This document shows positions 50,315 through 57,519 of a stretch of 64,000 bases of DNA, one piece after another. Position 1 is the first letter of the stretch. Every line of letters begins with the position of its first letter. The notes under the pieces were generated by a model that saw only the letters and a list, made by a program, of their open reading frames with translations, was not told the origin of the DNA and ran no database searches. The stretch comes from Terriglobia bacterium (GTDB lineage: Bacteria > Acidobacteriota > Terriglobia > Terriglobales > Acidobacteriaceae). The stretch is taken from positions 248,001 to 312,000 of the forward strand of contig JAIQET010000001.1 in assembly GCA_020073645.1 (NCBI GenBank), written 5' to 3'. Made by a program: the position numbers and the translations under genes.

Positions 50315-50890
50315 TTACTGCTTGGGCTGACCCTGCGTTTGGCTCTTTTCTTCCGGACCTCTCAACTCGGCGAGCGCTTTCTTAGCCTCTTTGGAAAACG
50401 GACCCTCAGGCAAAATTTTCAGATACTCCTGGTAGTGCGCCCGCGCTTCCTCGGGCTGGTTCATTTTTCCCAGGCATTGCGCCATGCGGAAGTTGGCGAC
50501 GGCGTCGTTGTTCTTCCAGTACAACGCCTCGCGATAACGGGCGAGCGCCGCACGGTAATTCTTCCGCTTGAAATAAAAGTCGCCGACTTCCACGTCCTTC
50601 GCCGCTTTGTGCGGATTCCAAGGATGGAATTCCTGCACATCCCCGGATGCGTCGGGTTCGACGTCGTCCTCGCCGCTGAAGGGATGATTCTTGGCGTCGT
50701 CTTTGGGAGGGCTCAGATCGATCCTGGTATCGCGACTCGAACTATCCCCGGCTTCTTTGTCCCGATCCGACCGTGGAGGAGCCTGATTGGGCCCGGGACT
50801 CTGGTCGGAATGGGGTACCGTTTCCACCTGGGCCACAGCCCATCCGCCGAGACATAACCCTACAGCCAGCACAGAAATCCAGCGGTACAT
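50315..50890 (-). CDS. Exported TPR protein
   Basis: A 191-residue protein: a signal peptide (about 1-20), an acidic disordered stretch (25-85) and two to three TPRs (about 95-175, GDFYFKRKNYRAALARYREA, NDAVANFRMAQCLGKMNQPE). Probably periplasmic, for protein contacts. A heptamer hairpin lies 30 bp upstream of its start. Confidence 0.82.
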   Translation of the reverse strand: MYRWISVLAVGLCLGGWAVAQVETVPHSDQSPGPNQAPPRSDRDKEAGDSSSRDTRIDLSPPKDDAKNHPFSGEDDVEPDASGDVQEFHPWNPHKAAKDVEVGDFYFKRKNYRAALARYREALYWKNNDAVANFRMAQCLGKMNQPEEARAHYQEYLKILPEGPFSKEAKKALAELRGPEEKSQTQGQPKQ

Positions 50891-50919
50891 GCTTGTATTT
50901 TAGCGCGAAGGACGGCTCA

Positions 50920-50953
50920 CAATTGCCGATTATCAATTGTCAATCGGCAATTG
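50920..50953. repeat. Perfect 12-bp hairpin of CAATTG-type period-7 units
   Basis: CAATTGCCGATT, a 10-nt loop and AATCGGCAATTG. The sequence also reads as 7-bp units (CAATTGT, CAATCGG, CAATTGA). A related copy is at 62363-62406; both lie upstream of leftward genes. Confidence 0.8.
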
Positions 50954-51118
50954 AAAATCGAAATCCCGTACCTGAGATTGCCTTTGACTTCGAGCGTCGT
51001 CTATTCCCTCGGCAGACGCGCAGGACTCCAGGATTCCTACCATACAGGAAGCGGACCCTGTCGCTTGCCCCTCTGCCCAGGCTTCGGGAGCCATGTCCCG
51101 GAGCCTGGCGGGGAAGGC

Positions 51119-51252
51119 GGACGTCAGACCTCGGACTTCGGCCCTCGGGCCGTCGTGCGGGGACTCAAGCATGCGTCTGCATTGTGGGAAAAACCCTGAG
51201 GCTGGCGGCCAAGGTCTAAGGTCTAAGGTCCGAGGTCCGAGGTCTGACGTCC
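51119..51252. repeat. Heptamer element with inverted arms
   Basis: A perfect 18-bp inverted repeat: GGACGTCAGACCTCGGAC (51119-51136) and GTCCGAGGTCTGACGTCC (51235-51252). The right side is a period-7 array (GGTCTAA twice, GGTCCGA twice, GGTCTGA; 51213-51247). Confidence 0.85.
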
Positions 51253-51264
51253 GCGGTCCGGGCG

Positions 51265-51300
51265 AAAAAAACAGGCCGTTCCATAGGGGCGGAACGGCCT
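51265..51300 (-). terminator. Rho-independent terminator of the OmpA-like gene
   Basis: On the minus strand AGGCCGTTCC, an 8-nt loop and GGAACGGCCT form a perfect 10-bp stem followed by a run of seven T after one G. Confidence 0.93.
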
Positions 51301-51338
51301 GCGTTGGCGAAATCCTCCGGGGAGGAGGGAAAACTGTT

Positions 51339-52073
51339 TTACATGGTCGGCGGGGCCGGCTGATTCGCAGGCGCAGGCTGCGCCGGGGTCTCACCCGTCG
51401 TGTTGGTCATCAGCCGCACATCCACGCGGCGGTTCTTGGCGCGGCCCGCAGACGTTGTGTTGGCTTCCACTGGCTTGTCCTTGCCCAGCCCGATCAAGTA
51501 GATCTTGTGGGCAGGAATATTGTGCTGCGAAGCCAGGTACTGGATCACGGAATCGGCGCGGCGCTCGCTCAGACCGTAGTTGTAGTCCTGACTGCCCACC
51601 GAGTCCGTGCCCCCTTCCACCGTGATGATGTAGCCTTTGGTATTCGGCACATCGGTGGCGAGCTGATCCAGGGCTTCCTTGGCCTGCTTGGTCAAATTGT
51701 CTTTGTTGAAACCGAAGTGCACCGAAGTTTCGGTGACCACGCGATAGTTGTCCAGGTTGGCCACGGTGTTCTGCAGCGAATCCACGCGATGCACGGCATT
51801 ATCGGCCAGGGTCTGGGCCTGAGTGGCTTGCTGACCAGCGGCCAGCGCCTTCTGATCAACCTCAGCGGCTTTGGCCTGCACCTGCTGAATTCCGGCCTGC
51901 GCGCGCGTATCCACGTCCTTGATAGCGTTCGTGTTCTTGGCGGTCAGGTCGTCCAGCTCGTTGGTCTTGTTGATAAGCGGCGTGGTCTCTTGTTTCACGT
52001 AGTTCTTGCTGGCGCAGCCAACTGTCACAACCAGGCTTGCCGCCAACAGAACTGCTAAACCAGTGCGATTCAT
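51339..52073 (-). CDS. OmpA/Pal-like peptidoglycan-binding lipoprotein
   Basis: A 244-residue lipoprotein: lipobox VVTVGC (Cys about 20), a coiled-coil spacer (about 35-110, like Lpp or a stalk) and an OmpA C-terminal domain (about 115-225) with SVHFGFNKDNL, NYGLSERRADSVIQYLA and AKNRRVDVRL, carrying the diaminopimelate-contacting Asp/Arg residues. A Pro/Ala tail follows. It links the outer membrane to the cell wall. Confidence 0.92.
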   Translation of the reverse strand: MNRTGLAVLLAASLVVTVGCASKNYVKQETTPLINKTNELDDLTAKNTNAIKDVDTRAQAGIQQVQAKAAEVDQKALAAGQQATQAQTLADNAVHRVDSLQNTVANLDNYRVVTETSVHFGFNKDNLTKQAKEALDQLATDVPNTKGYIITVEGGTDSVGSQDYNYGLSERRADSVIQYLASQHNIPAHKIYLIGLGKDKPVEANTTSAGRAKNRRVDVRLMTNTTGETPAQPAPANQPAPPTM

Positions 52074-52310
52074 CTTTGGAGGGCTCCTTCCTCTCTCATC
52101 TCAGCCATCTTGGGGGTTCCGATAGTTTGATTTCCGGGAGAAGCGCTTTCGCGTCCCACCCTGTACCTAAGCACGAGGGGGGCCAATCGTACCTTCGTGC
52201 TCTCGTTGGCAAGTGATTGGATGGCAATAGTTTACACCGAGTCGAGAAGGAAGCCGAGGGAAATGTACCGCGCAAACCGGACATGCAGTGGGGAAATTTT
52301 ATATGGTGAA

Positions 52311-52718
52311 TCAGGGGAGCGGCGGACACAATAGCGGAATTACCTCCCTCTTGTTGCGGCGATAAATACGAAAATCACCCTCGTCAACGGTTACTACCAC
52401 ATGCCTCGGGTAAATCTCGCTCATGCGGATCACGCAGAGGTCCGCCAAGTCAGGCTGGCGATCCGAATAACGCCCGGCTAACTCCTGGAGTTGTTCCAAG
52501 TTGCGGGTGCAATCGAATGCAACCCGCAGCATCTCGTTCTTGATGAGCGCAAGCACATAAGCACAGGATCGAAGGTGAAACGCCGCCTCTGCCAAGACCG
52601 GTTCGCAGGTAAGTAGGGGCTCGGTGATGGTCTTGGCAAGGTCCAAGGCCCAGCCGTGGTGACGATCGCCGGCGTTGCCGTAGGCCACGATAAATCCCGT
52701 ATCGGCGATGGCTTTCAT
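52311..52718 (-). CDS. vapC: PIN-domain toxin (VapC-like)
   Basis: A 135-residue PIN RNase. Acidic residues are in place: Asp6 (AIADTGFIVAYGN), the Glu of EPVLAEAAF, the Asp of QPDLADLCVI, and Asp residues of VVTVDEGDFRIYR. Likely cleaves RNA, e.g. tRNA. Its start overlaps the antitoxin stop (ATGA). Confidence 0.9.
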   Translation of the reverse strand: MKAIADTGFIVAYGNAGDRHHGWALDLAKTITEPLLTCEPVLAEAAFHLRSCAYVLALIKNEMLRVAFDCTRNLEQLQELAGRYSDRQPDLADLCVIRMSEIYPRHVVVTVDEGDFRIYRRNKREVIPLLCPPLP

Positions 52719-52927
52719 CGCTTGCTGAATCCCTTTCGCGAGGACAGATCGGGCGGCCCGTCAATCTTTCCGGCCAGCCGCAGAAAGGGCTGCTCGTGCC
52801 GTGCGCCCTTGGCTCGCTCGAGTTCTTGCCGGACAAGACGTCCGACCGGTATCCCAGTCCGGCGCGAGGTCTCTTTCAACCAAATAAGCAGTTCGTCTGT
52901 AAGACGGATCGTCAATGTGTGACTCAT
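52715..52927 (-). CDS. vapB: Ribbon-helix-helix antitoxin of the PIN toxin
   Basis: A 70-residue protein: an RHH DNA-binding domain (MSHTLTIRLTDELLIWLKET) with the strand followed by two helices (GIPVGRLVRQELERAK), and a C-terminal tail that would wrap the toxin. ATG 52927 is chosen as the first residue of the RHH strand. A TACAAT box 8 bp upstream suggests a leaderless or nearly leaderless message. It is divergent from uvrC. Confidence 0.88.
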   Translation of the reverse strand: MSHTLTIRLTDELLIWLKETSRRTGIPVGRLVRQELERAKGARHEQPFLRLAGKIDGPPDLSSRKGFSKR

Positions 52928-52935
52928 GTTGCACA

Positions 52936-52964
52936 ATTGTAACACACCCCGCGGGGAGCGGGAA
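52936..52964 (-). promoter_or_regulatory. Candidate vapBC promoter with a palindromic operator
   Basis: TACAAT (52941-52936) ends 8 nt before the ATG. The 17-bp spacer contains a perfect palindrome CCCCGCGGGG (52947-52956), suited to autoregulation by the RHH antitoxin. The -35 (TTCCCG) is poor. Confidence 0.4.
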
Positions 52965-53001
52965 GATTGAAAGCCTCGAATAGAATGAAAGCATCCCGCA
53001 G

Positions 53002-54870
53002 ATGGACCTTCAAGCCAAAATCCGCACCCTGCCTACCGAACCGGGCGTGTACCTCTACAAGAACGCCGAAGGCGAAGTCATCTACGTCGGCAAGGCCAAG
53101 AACCTGCGCAGCCGGGTCAGTTCCTACTTCCGCGAGGGCCGCTGGGAGGACGCCAAGACCGATACGCTGGTGCGTGAAGCAGCAGATGTTGACTACATCG
53201 TCGTAGCCAACAACAAAGAGGCGCTCGCGCTCGAAAACCACCTGATCAAGCAGAAGCAGCCACGCTTCAACATTCTTCTGCGTGATGACAAGACATATCC
53301 TTACGTCAAACTCACGCTGGGCGAGCGCTTCCCGCGCGTCTATGTCACCCGGCGACTGCGCAAAGACGGCAGCGCGTACTATGGCCCCTACTTCCCAGCC
53401 AACCTGGCGTACCGCATCGTAGACCTGATCCACCGCCACTTCCTGGTCCCTTCCTGCAAGGTGGACTTGACGCGCTGCCATCCACGTCCCTGCCTGCAGT
53501 ACTACATCAAGCGCTGTCTGGGGCCGTGCGTGGAGGGCCTCACCACACCCGAGGTGTACCAAGAGGCAGTCCGGGATGTGAAATTGTTCCTGGAAGGGCG
53601 CCCCACCGACCTCTCACGCTCCCTTCGCGAGCGCATGGCGAAAGCCGCCGAGACCGAAGAGTACGAGCGCGCCGCCAGGTATCGCGACCTGATTTCCACC
53701 GTCGAGCAGTTGCAGGAGAAGCAGCGCATCGCGGCAGTTGAAGGCGACGATGCCGACGTTTTCGGATATCACTACGAGAACAGCATGCTGGCGGTGAATC
53801 TGTTTCACATGCGCGGCGGGCGGGTGCTGGACCGGCGGGAGTTTTTCTGGGAGGATCTGCCCGAAGATCACGTAGGGGCGGACGCCCTCGTCCGCCCAGC
53901 CGAGCAAAGCTCGGCTGCTTTCAGTCCCGGCGAATTCTTCTCTGCCCTGCTGAAGCAGGTTTACATCGGCCAGCCGTATGTGCCGCGGAACATCTACGTG
54001 CCGGTGGATTTTGAAGATCGCGAGATGCTCGAAGAGTTGCTCTCCGATCAGATCGCAAGCGAGGGCGCTCGCGCCGCACGAGTCCACATTCTGGTGCCGC
54101 AGCGTGGCGACAAGCGTTCGCTCATCGACCTGGCCGGCAACAACGCCAAGCAGTCCTACGACCAGCGCTTCCGGGTGATGAAGCCGAATACCAAGGCCAT
54201 CCAGGAAGCTCTGCAGGACGCGCTGGGGCTGCCCGAACTTCCCCGCCGCATCGAGTGCTTCGACATCTCGCACATCCAGGGCGCCGAGACCGTGGCTTCG
54301 ATGGTGGTCTGGGAAGACGGCCAGATGAAGAAGTCCGACTACCGCAAGTTCATCATCCGCAGCGTGGATGGCGTGGACGATTTCGCCTCCATGCGCGAGG
54401 TGGTCGCCCGCCGCTATAAGCGTCTGCAGGAAGAAAAAAAGAAAATGCCCAGCCTGGTGCTGATCGACGGTGGCCTGGGCCAGTTGCACGCCGCCGCCGA
54501 GGCCCTCGAGTCACTGGAGATCATCAACCAGCCGCTGGCCGCGATTGCCAAGCGCGAGGAGATCATCTACGTATACGGGCAGGAGAACGAGCCGGTCGTC
54601 CTCGACCACCACTCCCCCGTTCTGCACCTGGTGCAATTGATTCGCGACGAAGCCCACCGCTTCGCCGTCACCTTCCATCGCAAGCGCCGCCAGATGCGTG
54701 ACCGTTCCACAGAACTGCTCGACATTCCCGGCGTGGGCGAGCGGACCACACGCCGCCTGCTGGAGCACTTCGGCAGCGTGCAGGCGGTGAAGCAAGCCGA
54801 TGTGGGGGCACTCTCCGCGGTGGTAACGCGCAGCCAGGCGGAGGCTATCCTTGGTCACTTCCGCAAATAG
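53002..54870 (+). CDS. uvrC: Excinuclease ABC subunit C
   Basis: Makes the dual incisions in nucleotide excision repair. It has 622 residues: a GIY-YIG nuclease domain (about 10-95, GVYLYKNAEGEVIYVGKAKN), a Cys-rich middle with CHPRPCLQYYIKRCLGPC, a UvrB-interacting helix (about 200-235), an RNase H-like endonuclease domain (CFDISHIQGAETVASMV, LVLIDGGLGQL) and C-terminal helix-hairpin-helix motifs (LLDIPGVGERTTRRLLEHFG). A REP-like doublet at 53872-53917 is translated in frame as VGADALVRPAEQSSAA between the domains. Confidence 0.97.
   Translation: MDLQAKIRTLPTEPGVYLYKNAEGEVIYVGKAKNLRSRVSSYFREGRWEDAKTDTLVREAADVDYIVVANNKEALALENHLIKQKQPRFNILLRDDKTYPYVKLTLGERFPRVYVTRRLRKDGSAYYGPYFPANLAYRIVDLIHRHFLVPSCKVDLTRCHPRPCLQYYIKRCLGPCVEGLTTPEVYQEAVRDVKLFLEGRPTDLSRSLRERMAKAAETEEYERAARYRDLISTVEQLQEKQRIAAVEGDDADVFGYHYENSMLAVNLFHMRGGRVLDRREFFWEDLPEDHVGADALVRPAEQSSAAFSPGEFFSALLKQVYIGQPYVPRNIYVPVDFEDREMLEELLSDQIASEGARAARVHILVPQRGDKRSLIDLAGNNAKQSYDQRFRVMKPNTKAIQEALQDALGLPELPRRIECFDISHIQGAETVASMVVWEDGQMKKSDYRKFIIRSVDGVDDFASMREVVARRYKRLQEEKKKMPSLVLIDGGLGQLHAAAEALESLEIINQPLAAIAKREEIIYVYGQENEPVVLDHHSPVLHLVQLIRDEAHRFAVTFHRKRRQMRDRSTELLDIPGVGERTTRRLLEHFGSVQAVKQADVGALSAVVTRSQAEAILGHFRK
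53872..53917. repeat. REP-like double hairpin inside uvrC
   Basis: GGGCGGAC-6-GTCCGCCC (53876-53897) is directly followed by AGCCGAGC-AAA-GCTCGGCT (53898-53916). The element is open in the uvrC frame. The GTAGGGGCGGACGCCCTCGT core is of a type seen between genes in many bacterial genomes. Confidence 0.85.
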
Positions 54871-54875
54871 AAGAG

Positions 54876-54986
54876 AAAATCTTAAACCGCAAAGTCCGCT
54901 GAGAAAGGCCGCAAAGATCGCCAAGAAGAGCCTTTCTCCGCGAACTTTGCGGTAGTCCTTCGCGGCCTTTGCGGTCTAAGGTTTTG
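54876..54986. repeat. Long inverted repeat between convergent uvrC and the NTF2-like gene
   Basis: Left arm AAAATCTTAAACCGCAAAGT and right arm TTTGCGGTCTAAGGTTTTG are inverted copies; the interior has further nested pairs (GGCCGCAAAG / CTTTGCGG). It starts 6 bp after uvrC and its right arm supplies the TAG stop of the opposite gene. It may terminate both. Confidence 0.85.
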
Positions 54987-55452
54987 CTTCGGGTGCGGGC
55001 GAAGAGTTCCCCATGTCCATCACCACCTTCCAGCTGCCATCCTTCTGTTTTTTCCAGATGCTGGCGTACTTGCCGTAGCTGACCGTGGCTTTGCCGTCTT
55101 TATCCTTCGAGCGGAACTCGTAGGTTCCGTACGTGTAGCCCAAGTCGCCCGAGGCGGCGATATCGGCGTAAACGGGCGTCCAGGTCAGCTTGTTGTCTTT
55201 CTGGTCCAGGAATCCCATGGTTTTGGCGATGCTTTCTTTGCCCCGAAACATGTCCGTCCCGTTGGGCAGTTCGACCGCGTCTTCGGCGTAGTAAGACATG
55301 TATCCCTGCGCGCCCCTTTCAGCCGCGGCCTTCATGAATTCGGTCTCAAGCTGGACGAGCTGGGCTGAGCTATCCGATCCGGCCGTGGCCTTCGAGGCAA
55401 CTCCCACTGCCGCCAACAGCACGAGCGTAGTGGTCAGCAATCTGAGTTTCAT
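54976..55452 (-). CDS. Exported NTF2-like (DUF4440/SnoaL-type) protein
   Basis: A 158-residue protein with a signal peptide (about 1-24) and an NTF2-like fold: LVQLETEFMKAAAERGAQGY, YYAEDAVELPNGTDMFRGKE, and YGKYASIWKKQKDGSWKVVM. Binding pocket function unknown. Its last codons run into a dispersed repeat that provides the TAG stop. Confidence 0.88.
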   Translation of the reverse strand: MKLRLLTTTLVLLAAVGVASKATAGSDSSAQLVQLETEFMKAAAERGAQGYMSYYAEDAVELPNGTDMFRGKESIAKTMGFLDQKDNKLTWTPVYADIAASGDLGYTYGTYEFRSKDKDGKATVSYGKYASIWKKQKDGSWKVVMDMGNSSPAPEAKP

Positions 55453-55501
55453 CGATTATCCTCTCTTTCGCGATCCGGGAATTCTACCGCTTCGGTCGGC
55501 G

Positions 55502-55605
55502 AAAAATCTTAGACCGCAGAGGACGCGAAGGTTGCGCAAAGGTCGCAAAGAACCTCTCTGCAGCCTCGGGGGCCCCTTTGCGTCCTCTGCGGCGAAGCTT
55601 TTTGA
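55502..55605. repeat. Long inverted repeat between divergent genes
   Basis: Left arm AAAATCTTAGACCGCAGAGG and right arm CCTCTGCGGCGAAGCTTTTT are inverted copies of the family at 54876 and 56735. Here it lies upstream of both neighbours, so it cannot be a terminator for them. Confidence 0.82.
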
Positions 55606-55664
55606 CTTCCTCTGCGACAAGCTACCCCGCTTCGGGTATCTTCTTAAAGTTCCGGAAACCAATC

Positions 55665-56726
55665 ATGAAGAAATCGTCTTTGCTCTTGCTGCTCGGAATC
55701 GTGGCCGTCGCGCTGCTGCGGCAGGCCCCTGCCCAGACTGCACCGCCTACAGACGCAGGCGTTGCCCAGGAGAAGCATCTGCGCAACATCCGCCAGCTCA
55801 CTTTTGGTGGCCAGAACGCTGAGGCTTATTTCTCGGCTGACGGCAAGAAACTGATCTTCCAGTCCACCCGCGACGACCTGAAGTGTGACCAGATCTTCAC
55901 CATGAACATTGACGGTTCCGATGTGCACATGGTTTCGACTGGCAAGGGACGAACCACTTGCAGCTACATCTACCCCAGCGGGAAAAAGATTTTGTATTCC
56001 TCCACCCACCTCGGCAACCCGGAATGCCCGCCGAAACCGGATTATTCCCGCGGCTACGTGTGGGGGGTGTATTCCACCTACGACATTTTCACCGCGAATC
56101 CTGACGGCTCCGGCCTGAAGCAACTCACCACCACGCCGGGCTATGACGCTGAAGCCACCATCTCCGAGGATGGCAAGAAGATCGTCTTCACTTCCCTGCG
56201 CAACGGCGACCTCGACATCTACACCATGGATGCCAACGGCAAGCACGTAAAGCAACTCACGCACGAACTGGGCTATGACGGTGGGCCGTTCTTTTCACCC
56301 GATCGCAAGTGGATCGTGTATCGCGCGCATCATCCCAGGACGGAGCAGGAAACCGCCGACTACAAAGGCTTGCTCAAGCAGAACCTGATCCGTCCCACTT
56401 ATCTCGAGTTGTGGCTGATGAAGGCCGACGGCAGCCAGAAGCGGCAAATCACCGATCTCGGCGCCGCCAGCTTTGCGCCGTCATTCTTCCCGGACGGCAA
56501 GCGGATTATCTTTTCGTCGAACGTGGGTTCCACCGGTGGCATGGGCAACTTTGAGCTCTATGCCGTGGACCTGGATGGCAAGAACCTGGAACGCATCACC
56601 TACACCGAGGACTTCGACGGCTTCCCCATGTTTAGTCCCGATGGCAAAAAACTGGTATGGATTTCCGGGCGGAACCGCAAAATTCCCCACGAGACCAATG
56701 TGTTCATTGCCGATTGGGTGCCCTAG
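55665..56726 (+). CDS. Exported PD40/TolB-like beta-propeller protein
   Basis: A 353-residue protein: a signal peptide (about 1-24, MKKSSLLLLLGIVAVALL) and six PD40 blades of the type ADGKKLIFQSTRDD, PSGKKILYSST, EDGKKIVFTSLRNG, PDRKWIVYRAHH, PDGKRIIFSSN, PDGKKLVWISGRN. These are TolB-type repeats; it is probably a periplasmic binding or scaffold protein. The start is ATG 55665 at the signal peptide. Confidence 0.9.
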   Translation: MKKSSLLLLLGIVAVALLRQAPAQTAPPTDAGVAQEKHLRNIRQLTFGGQNAEAYFSADGKKLIFQSTRDDLKCDQIFTMNIDGSDVHMVSTGKGRTTCSYIYPSGKKILYSSTHLGNPECPPKPDYSRGYVWGVYSTYDIFTANPDGSGLKQLTTTPGYDAEATISEDGKKIVFTSLRNGDLDIYTMDANGKHVKQLTHELGYDGGPFFSPDRKWIVYRAHHPRTEQETADYKGLLKQNLIRPTYLELWLMKADGSQKRQITDLGAASFAPSFFPDGKRIIFSSNVGSTGGMGNFELYAVDLDGKNLERITYTEDFDGFPMFSPDGKKLVWISGRNRKIPHETNVFIADWVP

Positions 56727-56734
56727 AGAAACCC

Positions 56735-56845
56735 AAAATCTGAAACCGCAAGGTTCGCTAAGGTAGCGCCAAGGACGCAAGGGAATGCGGAAGGTTCCTT
56801 TGCGAGCATTGCGATTCCTTCGCGCCCTTTGCGGTTAAGAGCTTT
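56735..56845. repeat. Long inverted repeat between convergent PD40 and M50-like genes
   Basis: Left arm AAAATCTGAAACCGCAAGGT and right arm CCTTTGCGGTTAAGAGCTTT are inverted copies. The right arm supplies the TAA stop (56835-56837) of the leftward gene. Confidence 0.82.
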
Positions 56846-57374
56846 TGCGCGGCCAGCCCAGCCAGGCAACGGTACCCAGCATTCCGCACCACCCCAACCC
56901 TCGCACAATCGCCGCGATAGTCGTGTCGTACTGTAGTACGCCCAGGCTGGAGAAGATGGTGTGCCAGTCGTGCTCTACGAAGTCGGAATCTCCTGCCGTA
57001 ACCAGCGGCAGTGCCATGGCGCGCGCATCCGCCATGTAGGTGGCGGTGTAGAGCCAGTTTTCGAAGAAGAAGAACAGGCAGAAGGCGAAAGCCGTGGTCT
57101 GACGCTGGCTAAAGAAGTATCCCGCCAACAGCAGCGGCACCAGCCATTGCAGAATGGTTCCGCCCCAGATTCCCAAGGTTGGTCCAAACCAGCCAAACAA
57201 CAAATGTCCACCTTCGTGGACAATCAGGTTCACGAAATCAATGAACAAGAGCGCGCCGTGCATAGTGAAGGCGTAGATCAGGAACACCGAATAAAACGCG
57301 ATCCACCCCGCCAGCGCCCAGCGCGGAACTGCGTGCCAGTCTTCCTCAAACACGGCCTGCAGATACTCGTGCAT
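56835..57374 (-). CDS. Membrane protein with HEGGH metalloprotease-like motif (M50-like)
   Basis: A roughly 179-residue protein with four to five membrane segments. The motif NLIVHEGGHLLFGWFG matches HExxH of M50 site-2 proteases, located at a membrane segment as in that family. I cannot see the second (DG) motif of classical M50, so it may be a related zinc protein. ATG 57374 is used; GTG 57407 is possible, and neither has a clear ribosome site. Confidence 0.72.
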   Translation of the reverse strand: MHEYLQAVFEEDWHAVPRWALAGWIAFYSVFLIYAFTMHGALLFIDFVNLIVHEGGHLLFGWFGPTLGIWGGTILQWLVPLLLAGYFFSQRQTTAFAFCLFFFFENWLYTATYMADARAMALPLVTAGDSDFVEHDWHTIFSSLGVLQYDTTIAAIVRGLGWCGMLGTVAWLGWPRKSS

Positions 57375-57519
57375 GCAGAGTGATTGTAGGTGGGCCCGCT
57401 TGGTCACGGCAGGTTACGGCAGTGCTTCCTTCAGTCGCAGAGTGCAATGTACTGGCGAGCGACATCCTGAGTGCGGTGCCTCGTATAATGAAGCTACCAA
57501 TTGTTCTAGTAGCTGCCGC

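Larger units (their letters stand above)
50891..51338. other. Repeat-rich intergenic region
   Basis: It contains a heptamer-type hairpin (50920-50953), about 160 bp without features, a two-armed heptamer element (51119-51252) and the terminator of the OmpA-like gene (51265-51300). No gene is supported here; the ORFs present are low complexity. Confidence 0.6.

Noticed and set aside
55502-55605. Terminator call for this inverted repeat
   Set aside because: It lies upstream of two divergent genes, so no transcript would end there; treated as a dispersed repeat.
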